Shown: positions 33,261 through 44,580, counted from the stretch's first letter. The stretch is DNA of 64,000 nucleotides from Hymenobacter sp. BT559 (GCF_017571525.1 NZ_JAGETY010000009.1:174487-238486); one strand, 5' to 3'. Notes: generated by a model from the sequence alone, not told the origin. A program made the numbers and translations.

Positions 33261-33857
33261 CTACCAACGCCCTAGCGAGCCCAGCAGCAGCAGCCACACC
33301 GGGGGCGGCAGGCGCTGCTTTAGCAGCTTCAGGCTCTGGTAGATGAGGTTGCGGGCCGACTGCGCGTTCAGCCCCATGATGTCGGCGATGCGCTCGTAGG
33401 CGAAGCCATCGAAAAACTTAAGGTAGATAACCTCCCGCTGGCGGTTGGTAAGCTGCCCCAGCGCTTCGAGCAGATGCTCGCGCTGGCTGGCCGAGAGCTC
33501 CTGCGCAATCAGGAAGTCCTCGGGCGAGTAGCTGAACTCGGCAGCCAGCTCGGCGGCGTAGCCCGTATGCCACCCCGTGCGGCGCGCCTCGTCGCGGGCC
33601 GCATTGGCCAGCTGGCGGCGCAAGGCTTTGAACAGATAAGGCCGCAGGGCGGCGGCCTCCACCGCGCCGAGGCGGGTGCGGCGGTGCCAGAGCCGCTGAA
33701 ACAGGTTCTGGATGCCGTCTTTGGCGGCTTCTTCGTCGCTGGTCAGGCGCAAGCCGTAGGCGTAGAGCGGCCGAAAATGCTGCCGAAACAACTGCTCGAA
33801 GGCCCGCTCATCGCCCGCCCGAAAGTCATTCCACAGCGAGTCGTCGGGCGTTGACAT
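33261..33857 (-). CDS. ECF-type RNA polymerase sigma factor
   Basis: 198 residues. Region 2 (FEQLFRQHFRPLYAYGLRLT and FQRLWHRR) and region 4 (LGQLTNRQREVIYLKFFDGFAYERIADIMGL) are clear, with no extra domain. It should direct polymerase to the susC/susD promoter once released by FecR. The ATG at 33857 gives the family length; a longer frame to 33932 was rejected. The C terminus is short and hydrophobic (VWLLLLGSLGRW), which is common in Bacteroidetes ECF factors of glycan loci. Confidence 0.93.
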   Translation of the reverse strand: MSTPDDSLWNDFRAGDERAFEQLFRQHFRPLYAYGLRLTSDEEAAKDGIQNLFQRLWHRRTRLGAVEAAALRPYLFKALRRQLANAARDEARRTGWHTGYAAELAAEFSYSPEDFLIAQELSASQREHLLEALGQLTNRQREVIYLKFFDGFAYERIADIMGLNAQSARNLIYQSLKLLKQRLPPPVWLLLLGSLGRW

Positions 33858-34087
33858 GGGGCGGCTAGCGAGCGAAGAAGAAAGATAAATAACTGGCGGA
33901 GCGTTGCTTTGCGGCGGCCCTAGGCCCACCAAGGCGGCAAAATCGGGTTAAACTTACGGTAAACCGCCGCCCTCCCGGTTATCGCGCGGCGTCGGCCCGC
34001 TGGCCACTCCGCCGCCCGAAGCTCCACGTAAGTAGAAGCAAGTCATCTCATTACTCGGTATTTGCGTTATTTCTCCCGTCCGTTTCC

Positions 34088-35155
34088 ATGCCCACCCGCC
34101 GTCATTTTCTCACCGGCTCCGCCACGGGGCTAGCCCTGCTTGCTATGCGCCCCACTGCCTTTGCCGCCGCCCGCACGTACACCAACCCGGTGCTGGCGCG
34201 TAATTTTCCTGACCCCTTCGTGCTGCGCCACGGCGGGCACTACTACGCCTTCGGCACCACCGGCCGGGGCCGCACGGCCGATGGACGGGTGTTCACGCTG
34301 CTAAAATCGGCTAACCTTGTGGACTGGCAGCCGCTGGGCGGGGCGCTCACGCCGCCGGCCGGCAGCGAGGAGTTTGACTTCTGGGCGCCCGAAGTAGTGG
34401 AGCACCAGGGCACGTTTTACATGTACTACTCGCGGGGCGGCGGGGCCATTGGGGCCACGGTGGGGCACCAGCTGAAGGTGGCCACCAGCCAGCGGCCCGA
34501 GGGGCCTTACACCGAGGTGGCGAGCCTGCCAGTGGCTGATAGCCAGTTTACTATTGATGCCCACGCCTTTCAGGATACCGACGAGCAGTGGTACCTGTTC
34601 TACGCCCGCGATTTTACTGATACCAACGATGGCTACTACCCTGGCACTGGGCTGGTGGTAGACCGCCTCACCAGCATGACCAAGCTGGCGGGCCAGCCGC
34701 GCACCGTGCTGCGGGCGCGCCACAAGTGGACGCTTTTCGAGGCCAATCGCACCATGCCGCTTTACGGAGGTCGCACCTTTGCCCAGTGGCACACCCTGGA
34801 AGGGCCCTTTGTGCGGCGCCACGCGGGCAAGTACTACTGCTTTTTCAGCGGGGCCAATTTCCTGACCGACCGCTACGGCGTCGATTATTGCGCCGCCGAC
34901 CACATCATGGGCCCATACGTCGATTCGGGCTCCGATGCCGGGGCCCGGGTGCTGCACTCGGTGCCCGGCCACGTGCGCGGCCCCGGCCACCACAGCCACG
35001 TGTTAGGCCCCGATGGCCGCACCGAATACCTGGTATACCACGCCTGGAACGCGGCCATGACCGAACGCCAGCTCTGCATCGACAAGCTGGCCTGGACGGC
35101 CCAGGGCCCGCGCTGCCTGGGGCCCACCTACACGCCGCAGCCGCTGCCCAGCTAG
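34088..35155 (+). CDS. GH43 family protein with Tat signal
   Basis: 355 residues. The N terminus TRRHFLTGSATGLALLA fits a twin-arginine signal, so the enzyme would be exported folded. GH43 motifs: NFPDPFVLRHGGHYYAF (base Asp), FDFWAPEVVEH, TIDAHAF and WHTLEGPFVRRH (acid Glu). Probably an arabinanase, arabinofuranosidase or xylosidase. Divergent from the ECF sigma gene with 230 bp between; it marks the right end of the glycan locus. Using Tat rather than Sec is uncommon for GH43 enzymes of this kind. Confidence 0.88.
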   Translation: MPTRRHFLTGSATGLALLAMRPTAFAAARTYTNPVLARNFPDPFVLRHGGHYYAFGTTGRGRTADGRVFTLLKSANLVDWQPLGGALTPPAGSEEFDFWAPEVVEHQGTFYMYYSRGGGAIGATVGHQLKVATSQRPEGPYTEVASLPVADSQFTIDAHAFQDTDEQWYLFYARDFTDTNDGYYPGTGLVVDRLTSMTKLAGQPRTVLRARHKWTLFEANRTMPLYGGRTFAQWHTLEGPFVRRHAGKYYCFFSGANFLTDRYGVDYCAADHIMGPYVDSGSDAGARVLHSVPGHVRGPGHHSHVLGPDGRTEYLVYHAWNAAMTERQLCIDKLAWTAQGPRCLGPTYTPQPLPS

Positions 35156-35349
35156 GGCTTAACTGGCATTGGCTGGAACGAAAAGGGCAGTGTGAAAAAC
35201 CGCCGCGAGCTGGCTTAGGTAACCGCTGCACTAGTGAGGCTGCTCGCAGCGGTCCGGCTGGTTGTTATATTATGTGGCCAATGCCTTTGATATAGCCGAA
35301 TGACGACCGGTCAGACCGCTTGCAGCAGCCTGACCAGTGCCGCCACAGC

Positions 35350-36555
35350 TTAGCGCACCTGCCGGTCTTTCCAGCGGTAGCCCTGGCGGCGCTGCCCCGC
35401 TAGCCCCACGGCCAGCGCATAAGGCGCATACAGCAGCTGCAAGGGCAGCAGCGCGGCAAGCCAGCGGCGGCGATGCAGCAGCCCTAGCATGGACCATAGC
35501 AGCCAGGCATCGGCGCCGAGCTTGAGGGCCCAGGCGGTGCCTACCCACGGCCATAGTTCCGGCCACGCCACGGCCAGCGCTAGCCCCAGCGCCAGGCTCA
35601 TATTAGCGCCGAGCACGAGCAGGGCCAGCTGGCGCGGGGCAGCGGAACGGTAGTGGGGCCACTTGCTGGCCCAGCGCACGCGCTGCCGCAGCAGGGCGTG
35701 CAGTGTGGCCGGCGCGGCCGTATCTACCACGGCCTCGGGCCGGGCCAGGAAGCGCACCCCGGCCGGGTAACGCGCATGAATTTTGTGCAGCAGAAATTCG
35801 TCGTCGCCGCTGGCTAGCCCTTGGTTGTCGGCGTAGCCGCCCACTTCGTGAAATGTAACGCGGCGATAGGCCAGATTGGCGCCGTTGCACATGGTGGGGC
35901 GGCCGCGGGCAATGCACCCCGCTCCTACTCCTACCAAGCCGGCAAACTCAAGCCCCAGCACGCCGTCGAACCACGCACCGCCCGGCGTGAGGCGCACCGG
36001 CCCACTGATAAAGTGCAGGCCCGGCTGGCTAGCCAGCAGCCCGGCGTAGGCGGTCAGCCAGCCGGGCGCGGGGCGGCAGTCAGCATCGGTGCATACCACC
36101 CAGGGGGCGTGGGCCTGCGCCTCGGCGGCGGCCAGGGCCGCTTTTTTGCCGGTAGCGCCGGGCGGCAGGCTGAGGAGCCGCAGGCGGAAGGGGGCATGCC
36201 GGGCGGCGGCCTGCACCAGCGCGGCAGTGTCGTCAGTCGAGTGGTCATCGGCCACCAGCACCTCAAACAAGCCCGGCGCCAGGGTTTGCCGGCGCAGGGC
36301 GGCTAGTAGGTGCGGCAGCGCGGCGGCCTCGTTGCGGGCGGCGATGAGGACGGAGAGCGAGGGCGCTCGGCGCTCGGAGGCCTCCTCGCCTAGCCCACTC
36401 TGCTGGTCAATAGCATCCTTCTGTACCAGTTCTGCTTCTTTGTCTAAGAGGGAGTCGGGCAGGAAGGCCGGCGCCAGCCCGGCGCGCAGCCAGCTCCATA
36501 CGGCCGCATACAGAACTGGCATAGCCAGCAGCAAGACACCTGCCACCGCTTGCAT
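35350..36555 (-). CDS. Membrane glycosyltransferase family 2
   Basis: 401 residues. An N-terminal span (3-22), a GT2 catalytic domain (about 66-290) with SVLIAARNEAAALPHLL, VADDHSTDDT, VCTDADCRPAPGW and the acceptor motif RQRVRWASKW, and three C-terminal hydrophobic segments. The ATG at 36555 directly abuts the stop of the flippase-like gene, so the two are translated as a pair. Likely makes a cell-surface glycan or glycolipid; donor and acceptor unknown. Confidence 0.88.
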   Translation of the reverse strand: MQAVAGVLLLAMPVLYAAVWSWLRAGLAPAFLPDSLLDKEAELVQKDAIDQQSGLGEEASERRAPSLSVLIAARNEAAALPHLLAALRRQTLAPGLFEVLVADDHSTDDTAALVQAAARHAPFRLRLLSLPPGATGKKAALAAAEAQAHAPWVVCTDADCRPAPGWLTAYAGLLASQPGLHFISGPVRLTPGGAWFDGVLGLEFAGLVGVGAGCIARGRPTMCNGANLAYRRVTFHEVGGYADNQGLASGDDEFLLHKIHARYPAGVRFLARPEAVVDTAAPATLHALLRQRVRWASKWPHYRSAAPRQLALLVLGANMSLALGLALAVAWPELWPWVGTAWALKLGADAWLLWSMLGLLHRRRWLAALLPLQLLYAPYALAVGLAGQRRQGYRWKDRQVR

Positions 36556-37554
36556 CTAGCGGGGCTTCTTTTCGCGCAGCACCCGCAGGCCGGGCAGCAG
36601 CAGCAAGCCCAGCGCGCTGGGCAGCGCAATGTTGATGACCCACAAGCTGAGGCTGGCGCTCAGCACCGGCAGCGCCGGCTGGCCCAGCAACCCAAACAGG
36701 TGTGCGGCCGAAAGCTCGCGCACCCCCACGTCGGCCAGGGCATTGAGCGAGGGCACCAGCGACTTGAACAGGAAGGTGCCCGCCACCGCCGCCACTGCTG
36801 GCCCCAGCTCCCCGCGCACACCATAAGCATACAGCAGCAGCAAAAACTGCCCGCAAAACACCGCGTAGCGCAGCCCCGAAATGCCCAGCACCGCGTGCAG
36901 CTCGGCGGCCGAGTAGGTGGGCATCACGGCCAGGTAGCGCCGAAAGCGCCGCAGCGGCTTTACCAGGGCAAGCACCGCCAGCAGCAGCCGCGACTGGTAG
37001 AAGGGCAACAGCGCCAGGGCGCCCACTAGGCCACCCGCCGCCAGCACCCCAGCCTGCGCGGCCGGGTAGCCCACTAAGTAAAACTTTACCAGAAAATACA
37101 GCAGCCCCGCTCCGCCCGCCAGCACTGTGGCCACCAGCTGCGCGTAGCGCCCCAAAAACACCGCTCCCACGGCCTCCAGGCGGCGCCGGGCGTGCAGCTC
37201 CAGGATGCGGGCGGCATAATCACCTACCCTATTCGGCGTGGCAAAGCCCAGCGTGAGGCCCAGCAGCACCGCCCGCAGGCTGCGCCCAAACGAGTGCCCC
37301 GGCTCCAGGTGTCGGGCCAGCAGCTGCCATTTCCAGGCCTCCAGGCCCCAGTTGAGCGGCACCAAGGCTAGCGCTGCCAGCACCGGGCCCCGCCCCGCAC
37401 CGCTGAGCGTGCTGGCCACCAGCTGCCGCCAGGCCGCCGCGGTGTCGGGGGCCGCAAATACTGAGTGGTAGAGCAGGCCCAGCGTGAGCAGGCTCACCCC
37501 AATTTTGGCCAGCAGCACCCAGCGCGGGCCGCGCCGGGGCGCACCAGGCGGCAT
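36556..37554 (-). CDS. Lysylphosphatidylglycerol synthase TM-region (flippase-like) protein
   Basis: 332 residues, about eight membrane spans. The family signature GLTLGFATPNRVGDYAAR (about residues 94-111) and the later GTFLFKSLVPSLNALADVGVRE are characteristic of the UPF0104 / MprF-N-like family, which is thought to move lipid-linked molecules across the membrane. It ends exactly where the GT2 gene begins. The start (ATG at 37554) is 21 bp from the divergent ruvC start, so its promoter must overlap ruvC coding sequence or the short gap. Confidence 0.85.
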   Translation of the reverse strand: MPPGAPRRGPRWVLLAKIGVSLLTLGLLYHSVFAAPDTAAAWRQLVASTLSGAGRGPVLAALALVPLNWGLEAWKWQLLARHLEPGHSFGRSLRAVLLGLTLGFATPNRVGDYAARILELHARRRLEAVGAVFLGRYAQLVATVLAGGAGLLYFLVKFYLVGYPAAQAGVLAAGGLVGALALLPFYQSRLLLAVLALVKPLRRFRRYLAVMPTYSAAELHAVLGISGLRYAVFCGQFLLLLYAYGVRGELGPAVAAVAGTFLFKSLVPSLNALADVGVRELSAAHLFGLLGQPALPVLSASLSLWVINIALPSALGLLLLPGLRVLREKKPR

Positions 37555-37561
37555 TGGGGCG

Positions 37562-37569
37562 TAACTTTG
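37562..37569 (+). promoter_or_regulatory. TAnnTTTG -7 element 6 nt before ruvC
   Basis: TAACTTTG matches the Bacteroidetes -7 consensus and is 6 nt from the ATG, predicting an essentially leaderless mRNA. Confidence 0.5.
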
Positions 37570-37575
37570 AACAAG

Positions 37576-38226
37576 ATGGCCGTTTCCCGCACCTTGCCCC
37601 CCACTAGCCCCGCCCTGCGGCTGCCCCCGGCCGAGAAGGTTATCATGGGCGTCGACCCCGGCACCCAGATTATGGGCTACGCCGTGATTGAGGTGCGCGG
37701 GCAGCACGTGCGGGTGCTGCAGTACGACGTTATCAATATGAAGGCCCTGGGCTCGAATCACGCCGTAAAGCTAAAGCGGATTTTCACGCGCATGCTGGAG
37801 CTGATTGACGAGTTCCTGCCCGACGAGCTGGCCATCGAGGCGCCCTTCTACGGCGTCAACGTGCAAAGTATGCTCAAGCTGGGCCGGGCGCAGGGCGTGG
37901 CCATCGCGGCCTGCCTCTCGCGCGATATTCCGTTTGTGGAGTATGCCCCCACCAAGGTCAAGCAGGCCGTCACGGGCTCGGGCGCGGCCGATAAGGAGCA
38001 GGTGGCCCGCATGCTGCGCCAAACCCTGGAGCTGCCCCCCATCGAAGAGGCGCCCAAGTTTCTGGATGCCACTGATGCCCTGGCCGTGGCCCTGTGCCAC
38101 CACTACCAGCAGGGCAACAACGTGAAGGCCGGCGCCAAGAGCTGGGGTAAGTTTCTGGAAGACAACCCCGGCCGCGCCCTGGCAGCTACCAGCACCGGCC
38201 GCAAGTCGGCCAGCCGCCCCAAGTAG
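37576..38226 (+). CDS. ruvC: Holliday junction endonuclease RuvC
   Basis: 216 residues. RNase H-like resolvase with the acidic residues in GVDPGT (catalytic Asp), LAIEAPFYG (Glu) and FLDATDALAVALCHH (Asp pair), and the helix YAPTKVKQAVTGSGAADKEQ. Resolves four-way DNA junctions with RuvAB in homologous recombination. An extra N-terminal stretch of about 25 residues and a Ser/Thr/Lys-rich tail of about 35 residues exceed the E. coli protein (173 residues). The ATG at 37576 was chosen because it follows a -7 element; a start at the ATG before GVDPGT is also possible. Confidence 0.95.
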   Translation: MAVSRTLPPTSPALRLPPAEKVIMGVDPGTQIMGYAVIEVRGQHVRVLQYDVINMKALGSNHAVKLKRIFTRMLELIDEFLPDELAIEAPFYGVNVQSMLKLGRAQGVAIAACLSRDIPFVEYAPTKVKQAVTGSGAADKEQVARMLRQTLELPPIEEAPKFLDATDALAVALCHHYQQGNNVKAGAKSWGKFLEDNPGRALAATSTGRKSASRPK

Positions 38227-38399
38227 CTCCGCCGCTGCCTCTACTGTTTAGCCGGTGTAAAGGCCCATTGGCTAATGAAATAACCACATTCACAGAATCG
38301 CGTAGAAGCCTAGCACGACCTGCTGTACATTTGTACAGGTCAAGTTTTTCTGCTTTTTATTCAACTTGCTTGGCGCCTTCCGCTTCTATTCGCTCTGTT

Positions 38400-38882
38400 A
38401 TGCCTTCACTTTCTACGCTTCTTTTATCCCGCGCTTGCGTTGCGGGCTTTTTGGCGCTGCTTTTGGCTGGTTCGGCCGCCGCTGCCCCGGCTACCGACAC
38501 GCATCCGGTGACTAAGCGCCAGCCGGCGACTGCCGGCAAGGGCAAGCTCGCTGCTCCGGCCGCTAGCCGGCAGCCCGTTGCGCCAGCACCCGCAGTAACC
38601 CCAGTGCTGAGCGAGCCAGCCAGCAGCCCGGCCGCCCCCCAAACCGTGAAGCTCCGCGGTATCGTGCTCGCGCCCGATGGCCGGCCCTGCGCAGGGGCTA
38701 GCGTGTACCCTGCCGGGGCACCACGCCAGCTTGTAGTAACCGACGCGCAAGGCGCTTTTGCGCTGGCAGTGCCGGCCGGGGCACCCGTAGCACTGCGCAT
38801 CGAGTACTTTGGCGAGGGCAGCAGCCGGGTAGAAGTGCCCGTGCCCAGCGCCGAGCTCCTACACATCACGCTCGGCAAATAG
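38400..38882 (+). CDS. Secreted protein with carboxypeptidase-regulatory-like domain (paralogue 1)
   Basis: 160 residues: signal peptide (FLALLLAGSAAAA), a Pro/Ala-rich linker (about 38-80) and a small beta-sandwich (LRGIVLAPDGRPCAGASVYP, VVTDAQGAFALAVPAG) like the CarboxypepD_reg/DUF4480 domains found on TonB receptors, ending HITLGK. Alone it has no catalytic part. A shorter-spaced paralogue follows at 39142 with the same layout. Function unknown; a periplasmic or outer-membrane binding role is a guess. Followed by a clear terminator. Confidence 0.7.
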   Translation: MPSLSTLLLSRACVAGFLALLLAGSAAAAPATDTHPVTKRQPATAGKGKLAAPAASRQPVAPAPAVTPVLSEPASSPAAPQTVKLRGIVLAPDGRPCAGASVYPAGAPRQLVVTDAQGAFALAVPAGAPVALRIEYFGEGSSRVEVPVPSAELLHITLGK

Positions 38883-38914
38883 TCGGCGGCTTGCCCTAGC
38901 ACTACCCCTCGTAG

Positions 38915-38948
38915 GCCCTCTTTCCGCTTTGGTAAGAGGGCTTTTTTA
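38915..38948 (+). terminator. Rho-independent terminator
   Basis: Stem GCCCTCTT / AAGAGGGC followed by TTTTTTA, after the first secreted paralogue. Confidence 0.85.
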
Positions 38949-39141
38949 TGCGCCAGGGGCTGCGGCTACCGGCTAGGTGGGCCTGATAAGCTACTATAAG
39001 TTGGCCGGTCGGCCGGGCTTGTTCGGCCAGAAAACTGGACCATTCACATAGGGCCTGGTACTTCTTTAAGGCCCTACGCTATTTTTGAATCACTACCCTG
39101 CCGCCTGCTGCTCATTATTTATTTCGTACGTCGCTCTTCTA

Positions 39142-39609
39142 ATGCTAAGCCTTCGCTCCTATTTTGTTGCTTCGCTTGCCTGCCTCTGCTTGCTAGGCGC
39201 GCCGGCCCAGGCGGCCCGCACGCACCCCGCCGCCACCAAAGCGGCCCGGCCGCAAGCCCGCCGTGCTGCCATGCGCCCCGCTGCCAGGCCCTTATTTAAG
39301 CGGCCTCAGGCCGCGGTGCCTGCCCCCGCTAGCCCGGCTCCTGCGGCCATTGACCTGCCCGATACGCGCCTGTTTTGCCTGGCGGGCCTCGTGCTCGGGG
39401 CTGATGGGCAGCCCTGCCCGGGCGTTTGCGTTTTCCCGACTACCAACGTGCGCCAGATTGCCGTAACCAATGCGCAGGGAGCTTTTCAACTGCAAGTGCC
39501 GGCCCACACTGCCCTGAGCCTGCAGGCCGAGTATGTTGGGTTTGGCAGCACCCGGGTTGCCCTCGATGGCCATACGGCACAGCCAGTGCACATCATCTTA
39601 GGAAGATAA
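39142..39609 (+). CDS. Secreted protein with carboxypeptidase-regulatory-like domain (paralogue 2)
   Basis: 155 residues; signal peptide ending PAQA, a basic Ala/Arg/Pro-rich linker (about 25-70), then the same beta-sandwich as the gene at 38400 (LAGLVLGADGQPCPGVCVFP, VTNAQGAFQLQVPAH) ending HIILGR. The two copies align over the domain with moderate identity but have different linkers, so the duplication is old. It has its own terminator, so the two are separate transcription units. Function unknown. Confidence 0.7.
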   Translation: MLSLRSYFVASLACLCLLGAPAQAARTHPAATKAARPQARRAAMRPAARPLFKRPQAAVPAPASPAPAAIDLPDTRLFCLAGLVLGADGQPCPGVCVFPTTNVRQIAVTNAQGAFQLQVPAHTALSLQAEYVGFGSTRVALDGHTAQPVHIILGR

Positions 39610-39637
39610 CGAACTCATTACCTGCAGCTTTTTCAAC

Positions 39638-39671
39638 AAAAAGCCTTTTCTGCGCGGCAGAAGGGGCTTTT
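39638..39671 (+). terminator. Rho-independent terminator
   Basis: Stem AAAAGCCTTTTCTGC / GCAGAAGGGGCTTTT (two G-T pairs) with a 3-4 nt loop. Confidence 0.8.
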
Positions 39672-39756
39672 GGTGTGTAAAATAGCTGGGCAATTGCGCC
39701 GTCCTACCCTACGAATAGTATTTACTTACTGCTATTTTAGTTTTACACCTCGCCTT

Positions 39757-42341
<2,585 letters not shown>

Positions 42342-42354
<13 letters not shown>

Positions 42355-42378
42355 GCAAGAACTGTTCACTGCGCACTG
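42342..42378. terminator. Bidirectional hairpin between kinase and LytTR genes
   Basis: 13-bp perfect stem CAGTGCGCAGTGA / TCACTGCGCACTG with an 11-nt loop. The left arm contains the last codon and stop of the kinase. Confidence 0.6.
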
Positions 42379-42381
42379 TTT

Positions 42382-43101
42382 CTACAGGCTCCGCAAGTGG
42401 CGGGAAAACTCTTCGTGATACGACTTGCCTACCGGTATCTCGTAGGGGCCTAGCTTGAGCATATTATCCTCTATGGCCTCGATGCGCCGCATATTCACGA
42501 TGTAAGAGCGGTGCACCCGCACAAAGTGGGCAAAGGGCAGGCGCTCAATCAGCGCCTTGAGCGTGAGGTAAACGATGTGCTTTTGGGTTGTGGTCACTAT
42601 CACCGAATACGTCGAGAGGGCCTCTATATAGAGCACGTCGTCGAAATTGATTTTGATAGTCTTGGTTCCCACTTTCACAAACAGGTCGGCGGGCGACTCG
42701 GCGGCCTTCACCACCGGAGGTGCGGCCGGGCGCTGGGCCAGCACCTTGCTAATAGCCTGGCTAAAGCGCACAAACTCTACCGGCTTCACCAGATAGTCAA
42801 CCGCTTGTAGCTCGAAGGCAGCTACGGCAAAATCGCGGTGCGTGGTCACCAGCACAATGGCTGGGGTGGGCTTGGGCAGGAGCTTGGCCAGCTCAAGGCC
42901 CGTGAGCGTGGGCATCTCCACATCGAGCAAGATGAGGTCGCAGTGCCCGCCGCCCCGAAAAAATGTCAGCGTTTCGAGCCCGCCCGGCAGTGAGGCCACC
43001 AGCTCAAGCTCGGGCGTGAGGTCTACGAGGTGCTCGAGTGTGAGGCGGTTGATTTCGTTATCGTCAACGATGATGCAGGTGAGGCGGGCAGTAGTGGGCA
43101 T
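42382..43101 (-). CDS. LytTR-type response regulator
   Basis: 239 residues: receiver domain with phosphoacceptor Asp in CDLILLDVEMPTLTG (about residue 60) and a C-terminal LytTR DNA-binding domain (about 140-235; YIEALSTYSVIVTT, FVRVHRSYIVNMRRIEAIE). Such regulators bind direct repeats and in Bacteroidetes control surface or gliding functions, but no target can be named. Convergent with the hybrid kinase, the likely source of phosphate. Confidence 0.92.
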   Translation of the reverse strand: MPTTARLTCIIVDDNEINRLTLEHLVDLTPELELVASLPGGLETLTFFRGGGHCDLILLDVEMPTLTGLELAKLLPKPTPAIVLVTTHRDFAVAAFELQAVDYLVKPVEFVRFSQAISKVLAQRPAAPPVVKAAESPADLFVKVGTKTIKINFDDVLYIEALSTYSVIVTTTQKHIVYLTLKALIERLPFAHFVRVHRSYIVNMRRIEAIEDNMLKLGPYEIPVGKSYHEEFSRHLRSL

Positions 43102-43356
43102 CGCGTGGAAAAGGCGAGATAATGGCGGTACGCGCCAGGCCCAGGCCCTGACGCATACCGCTGCAAGCTACTAGCGCCCGAGCTTATAAGCCGGCTGGCC
43201 CAGCCCAAACACCTGGCGAAATCAAGCGCCGAGGCCGGTGAAAAGTATAGCTTCGGGCACTCATTACGCGTAGCAATAGGCCTAGCGCGCAAACGCATTC
43301 TATTTACACACAGCGCATTACCCCAACAAGCAACTCTCGTTAGTAGCTAGCTTGCA
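43102..43356. other. 255-bp gap without a gene
   Basis: Nothing beyond upstream sequence of the LytTR gene and downstream sequence of the PhzF-like gene. No clear terminator or repeat. Confidence 0.4.
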
Positions 43357-44169
43357 TTATAGCTGCACGTCGCCGCGCAAAAATGTCACGGCGTAGCCAC
43401 CGATATCGACACGGTCGCCGCGCAGGCGGCACCACAGCTCGCCACCCCGCGCCGACTCCTGCCGGGCAAACAAGTCGGTTTTGCCGAGCTTTTCGGCCCA
43501 AAATGGAATGAGCGTACTGTGCGCCGAACCCGTAACGGGGTCTTCGGGCACGCCCACCTCGGGCGCAAAAAAGCGCGATACAAAATCGACGCCGTTGGTG
43601 CCGGGCGCAGTGGCTATCAGCCCAATATAGCCCAGGTCAATTAGCGCGGCAAAGTCGGGATTGAGGGCCAGCACCTCGTCGGCGTGGGCAAACTCGACCA
43701 CCAGGTCGCGCGAGGCCAGCACGGCCAGGGGCGTAGCGGCCCCGGGCCCTAGCGAGCGCAGTAGCACTTCGGGGTGCTCGGCCAGGGCCAGCGGGCGCGG
43801 CGGCCGGCTCGGGAAGTCGAGCACGAGTTTGCCATCGGCCTCGCGGCGCACTTTCAGCAGGCCGCTTTTGCTCTGGAATGTAATTTCAGATTTGGCATAG
43901 CCGCGCTCGTTCCAAAGGACGTGGGCGCTGGCCAGCGTGGCGTGGCCGCAGAGGTCAATTTCGAACGTGGGCGTAAACCAACGCAGGTGAAAATCGGCCT
44001 CCTCGCCCTGCAACGGAACAAAGAAGGCCGTTTCGGCCAGGTTGTTTTCGGCCGCTATCAGCTGCATAGTGGCATCGGGCAGCCACGCATCGAGGGGGCA
44101 CACGGCGGCCGGATTGCCAGTGAAGGGCCGGCGGGCAAAGGCATCGACCTGGTAGATGGGAATGGTCAT
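43357..44169 (-). CDS. PhzF family phenazine-biosynthesis-like isomerase
   Basis: 270 residues. PhzF fold signatures: YQVDAFARRPFTGNPAAVC at the N terminus, catalytic Glu in ENNLAETAFF (about residue 45), FEIDLCGHATLASAHV, and EDPVTGSAHSTLIPFW. True PhzF isomerises a phenazine precursor; most genomic members, like this lone gene with no phenazine genes near, have unknown substrates. The ATG at 44169 gives the canonical start MTIPIYQVDAF. A CATCTTTG near 44212-44219 (minus strand) resembles a -7 element. Confidence 0.92.
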   Translation of the reverse strand: MTIPIYQVDAFARRPFTGNPAAVCPLDAWLPDATMQLIAAENNLAETAFFVPLQGEEADFHLRWFTPTFEIDLCGHATLASAHVLWNERGYAKSEITFQSKSGLLKVRREADGKLVLDFPSRPPRPLALAEHPEVLLRSLGPGAATPLAVLASRDLVVEFAHADEVLALNPDFAALIDLGYIGLIATAPGTNGVDFVSRFFAPEVGVPEDPVTGSAHSTLIPFWAEKLGKTDLFARQESARGGELWCRLRGDRVDIGGYAVTFLRGDVQL

Positions 44170-44240
44170 GAGAACAAAAGCCGGCGGCGGGGCTAGGGTG
44201 CCGGCCGGGCCGCAAAGATGCAAGGCACAGCCTGTCCTGG

Positions 44241-44471
44241 CTACCGGGCCGCCTGCGCCAGCACGATTTCCAGGATGCGGCCTACCCGGTCGCCGCCCAG
44301 CAAAGCATCAAAATCGGGTGAATCCAGAATTTGCTGGGTCACGGCGGCCGATGTAACGATGGTTTTACCGGCCAAGCCGGGCGCAGTAATGGCAAACCCA
44401 CCGTCGCGCAAGGTAGCGTTTACCGCTACGGTGAAGGTGTAGGAGTTTAGGGCGCGCAAAAAATCACTCAT
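44241..44471 (-). CDS. Small hypothetical protein, 76 residues
   Basis: Soluble small protein (MSDFLRALNSYTFTVAVNATL ... DALLGGDRVGRILEIVLAQ). No family recognised. It precedes the PhzF-like gene on the same strand by 71 bp and may be co-transcribed. The predicted strand/helix mix and conserved-looking composition support a real gene, but nothing in it indicates a function. Confidence 0.5.
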   Translation of the reverse strand: MSDFLRALNSYTFTVAVNATLRDGGFAITAPGLAGKTIVTSAAVTQQILDSPDFDALLGGDRVGRILEIVLAQAAR

Positions 44472-44580
44472 TGGTAAGTAAAATCAGATTTAAGCAGAGG
44501 GCTTACTACGTATCCTCACCAGCGCCGGGCTAGCGTAGCCTTGGTCAGCAAGAGGCAGTATCGCCGCCTGCTCCCTTGCA

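Noticed and set aside
35238..35330. Imperfect inverted repeat around GCAGCGGTCCGG and GACCGCTTGCAGC
   Set aside because: Several mismatches and no T-run; may be a weak terminator but not supported enough to list.
43023..43298. 91-residue minus-strand frame in the gap before the LytTR gene
   Set aside because: Mostly overlaps the LytTR start region in another frame; no family resemblance and no promoter or spacing support.
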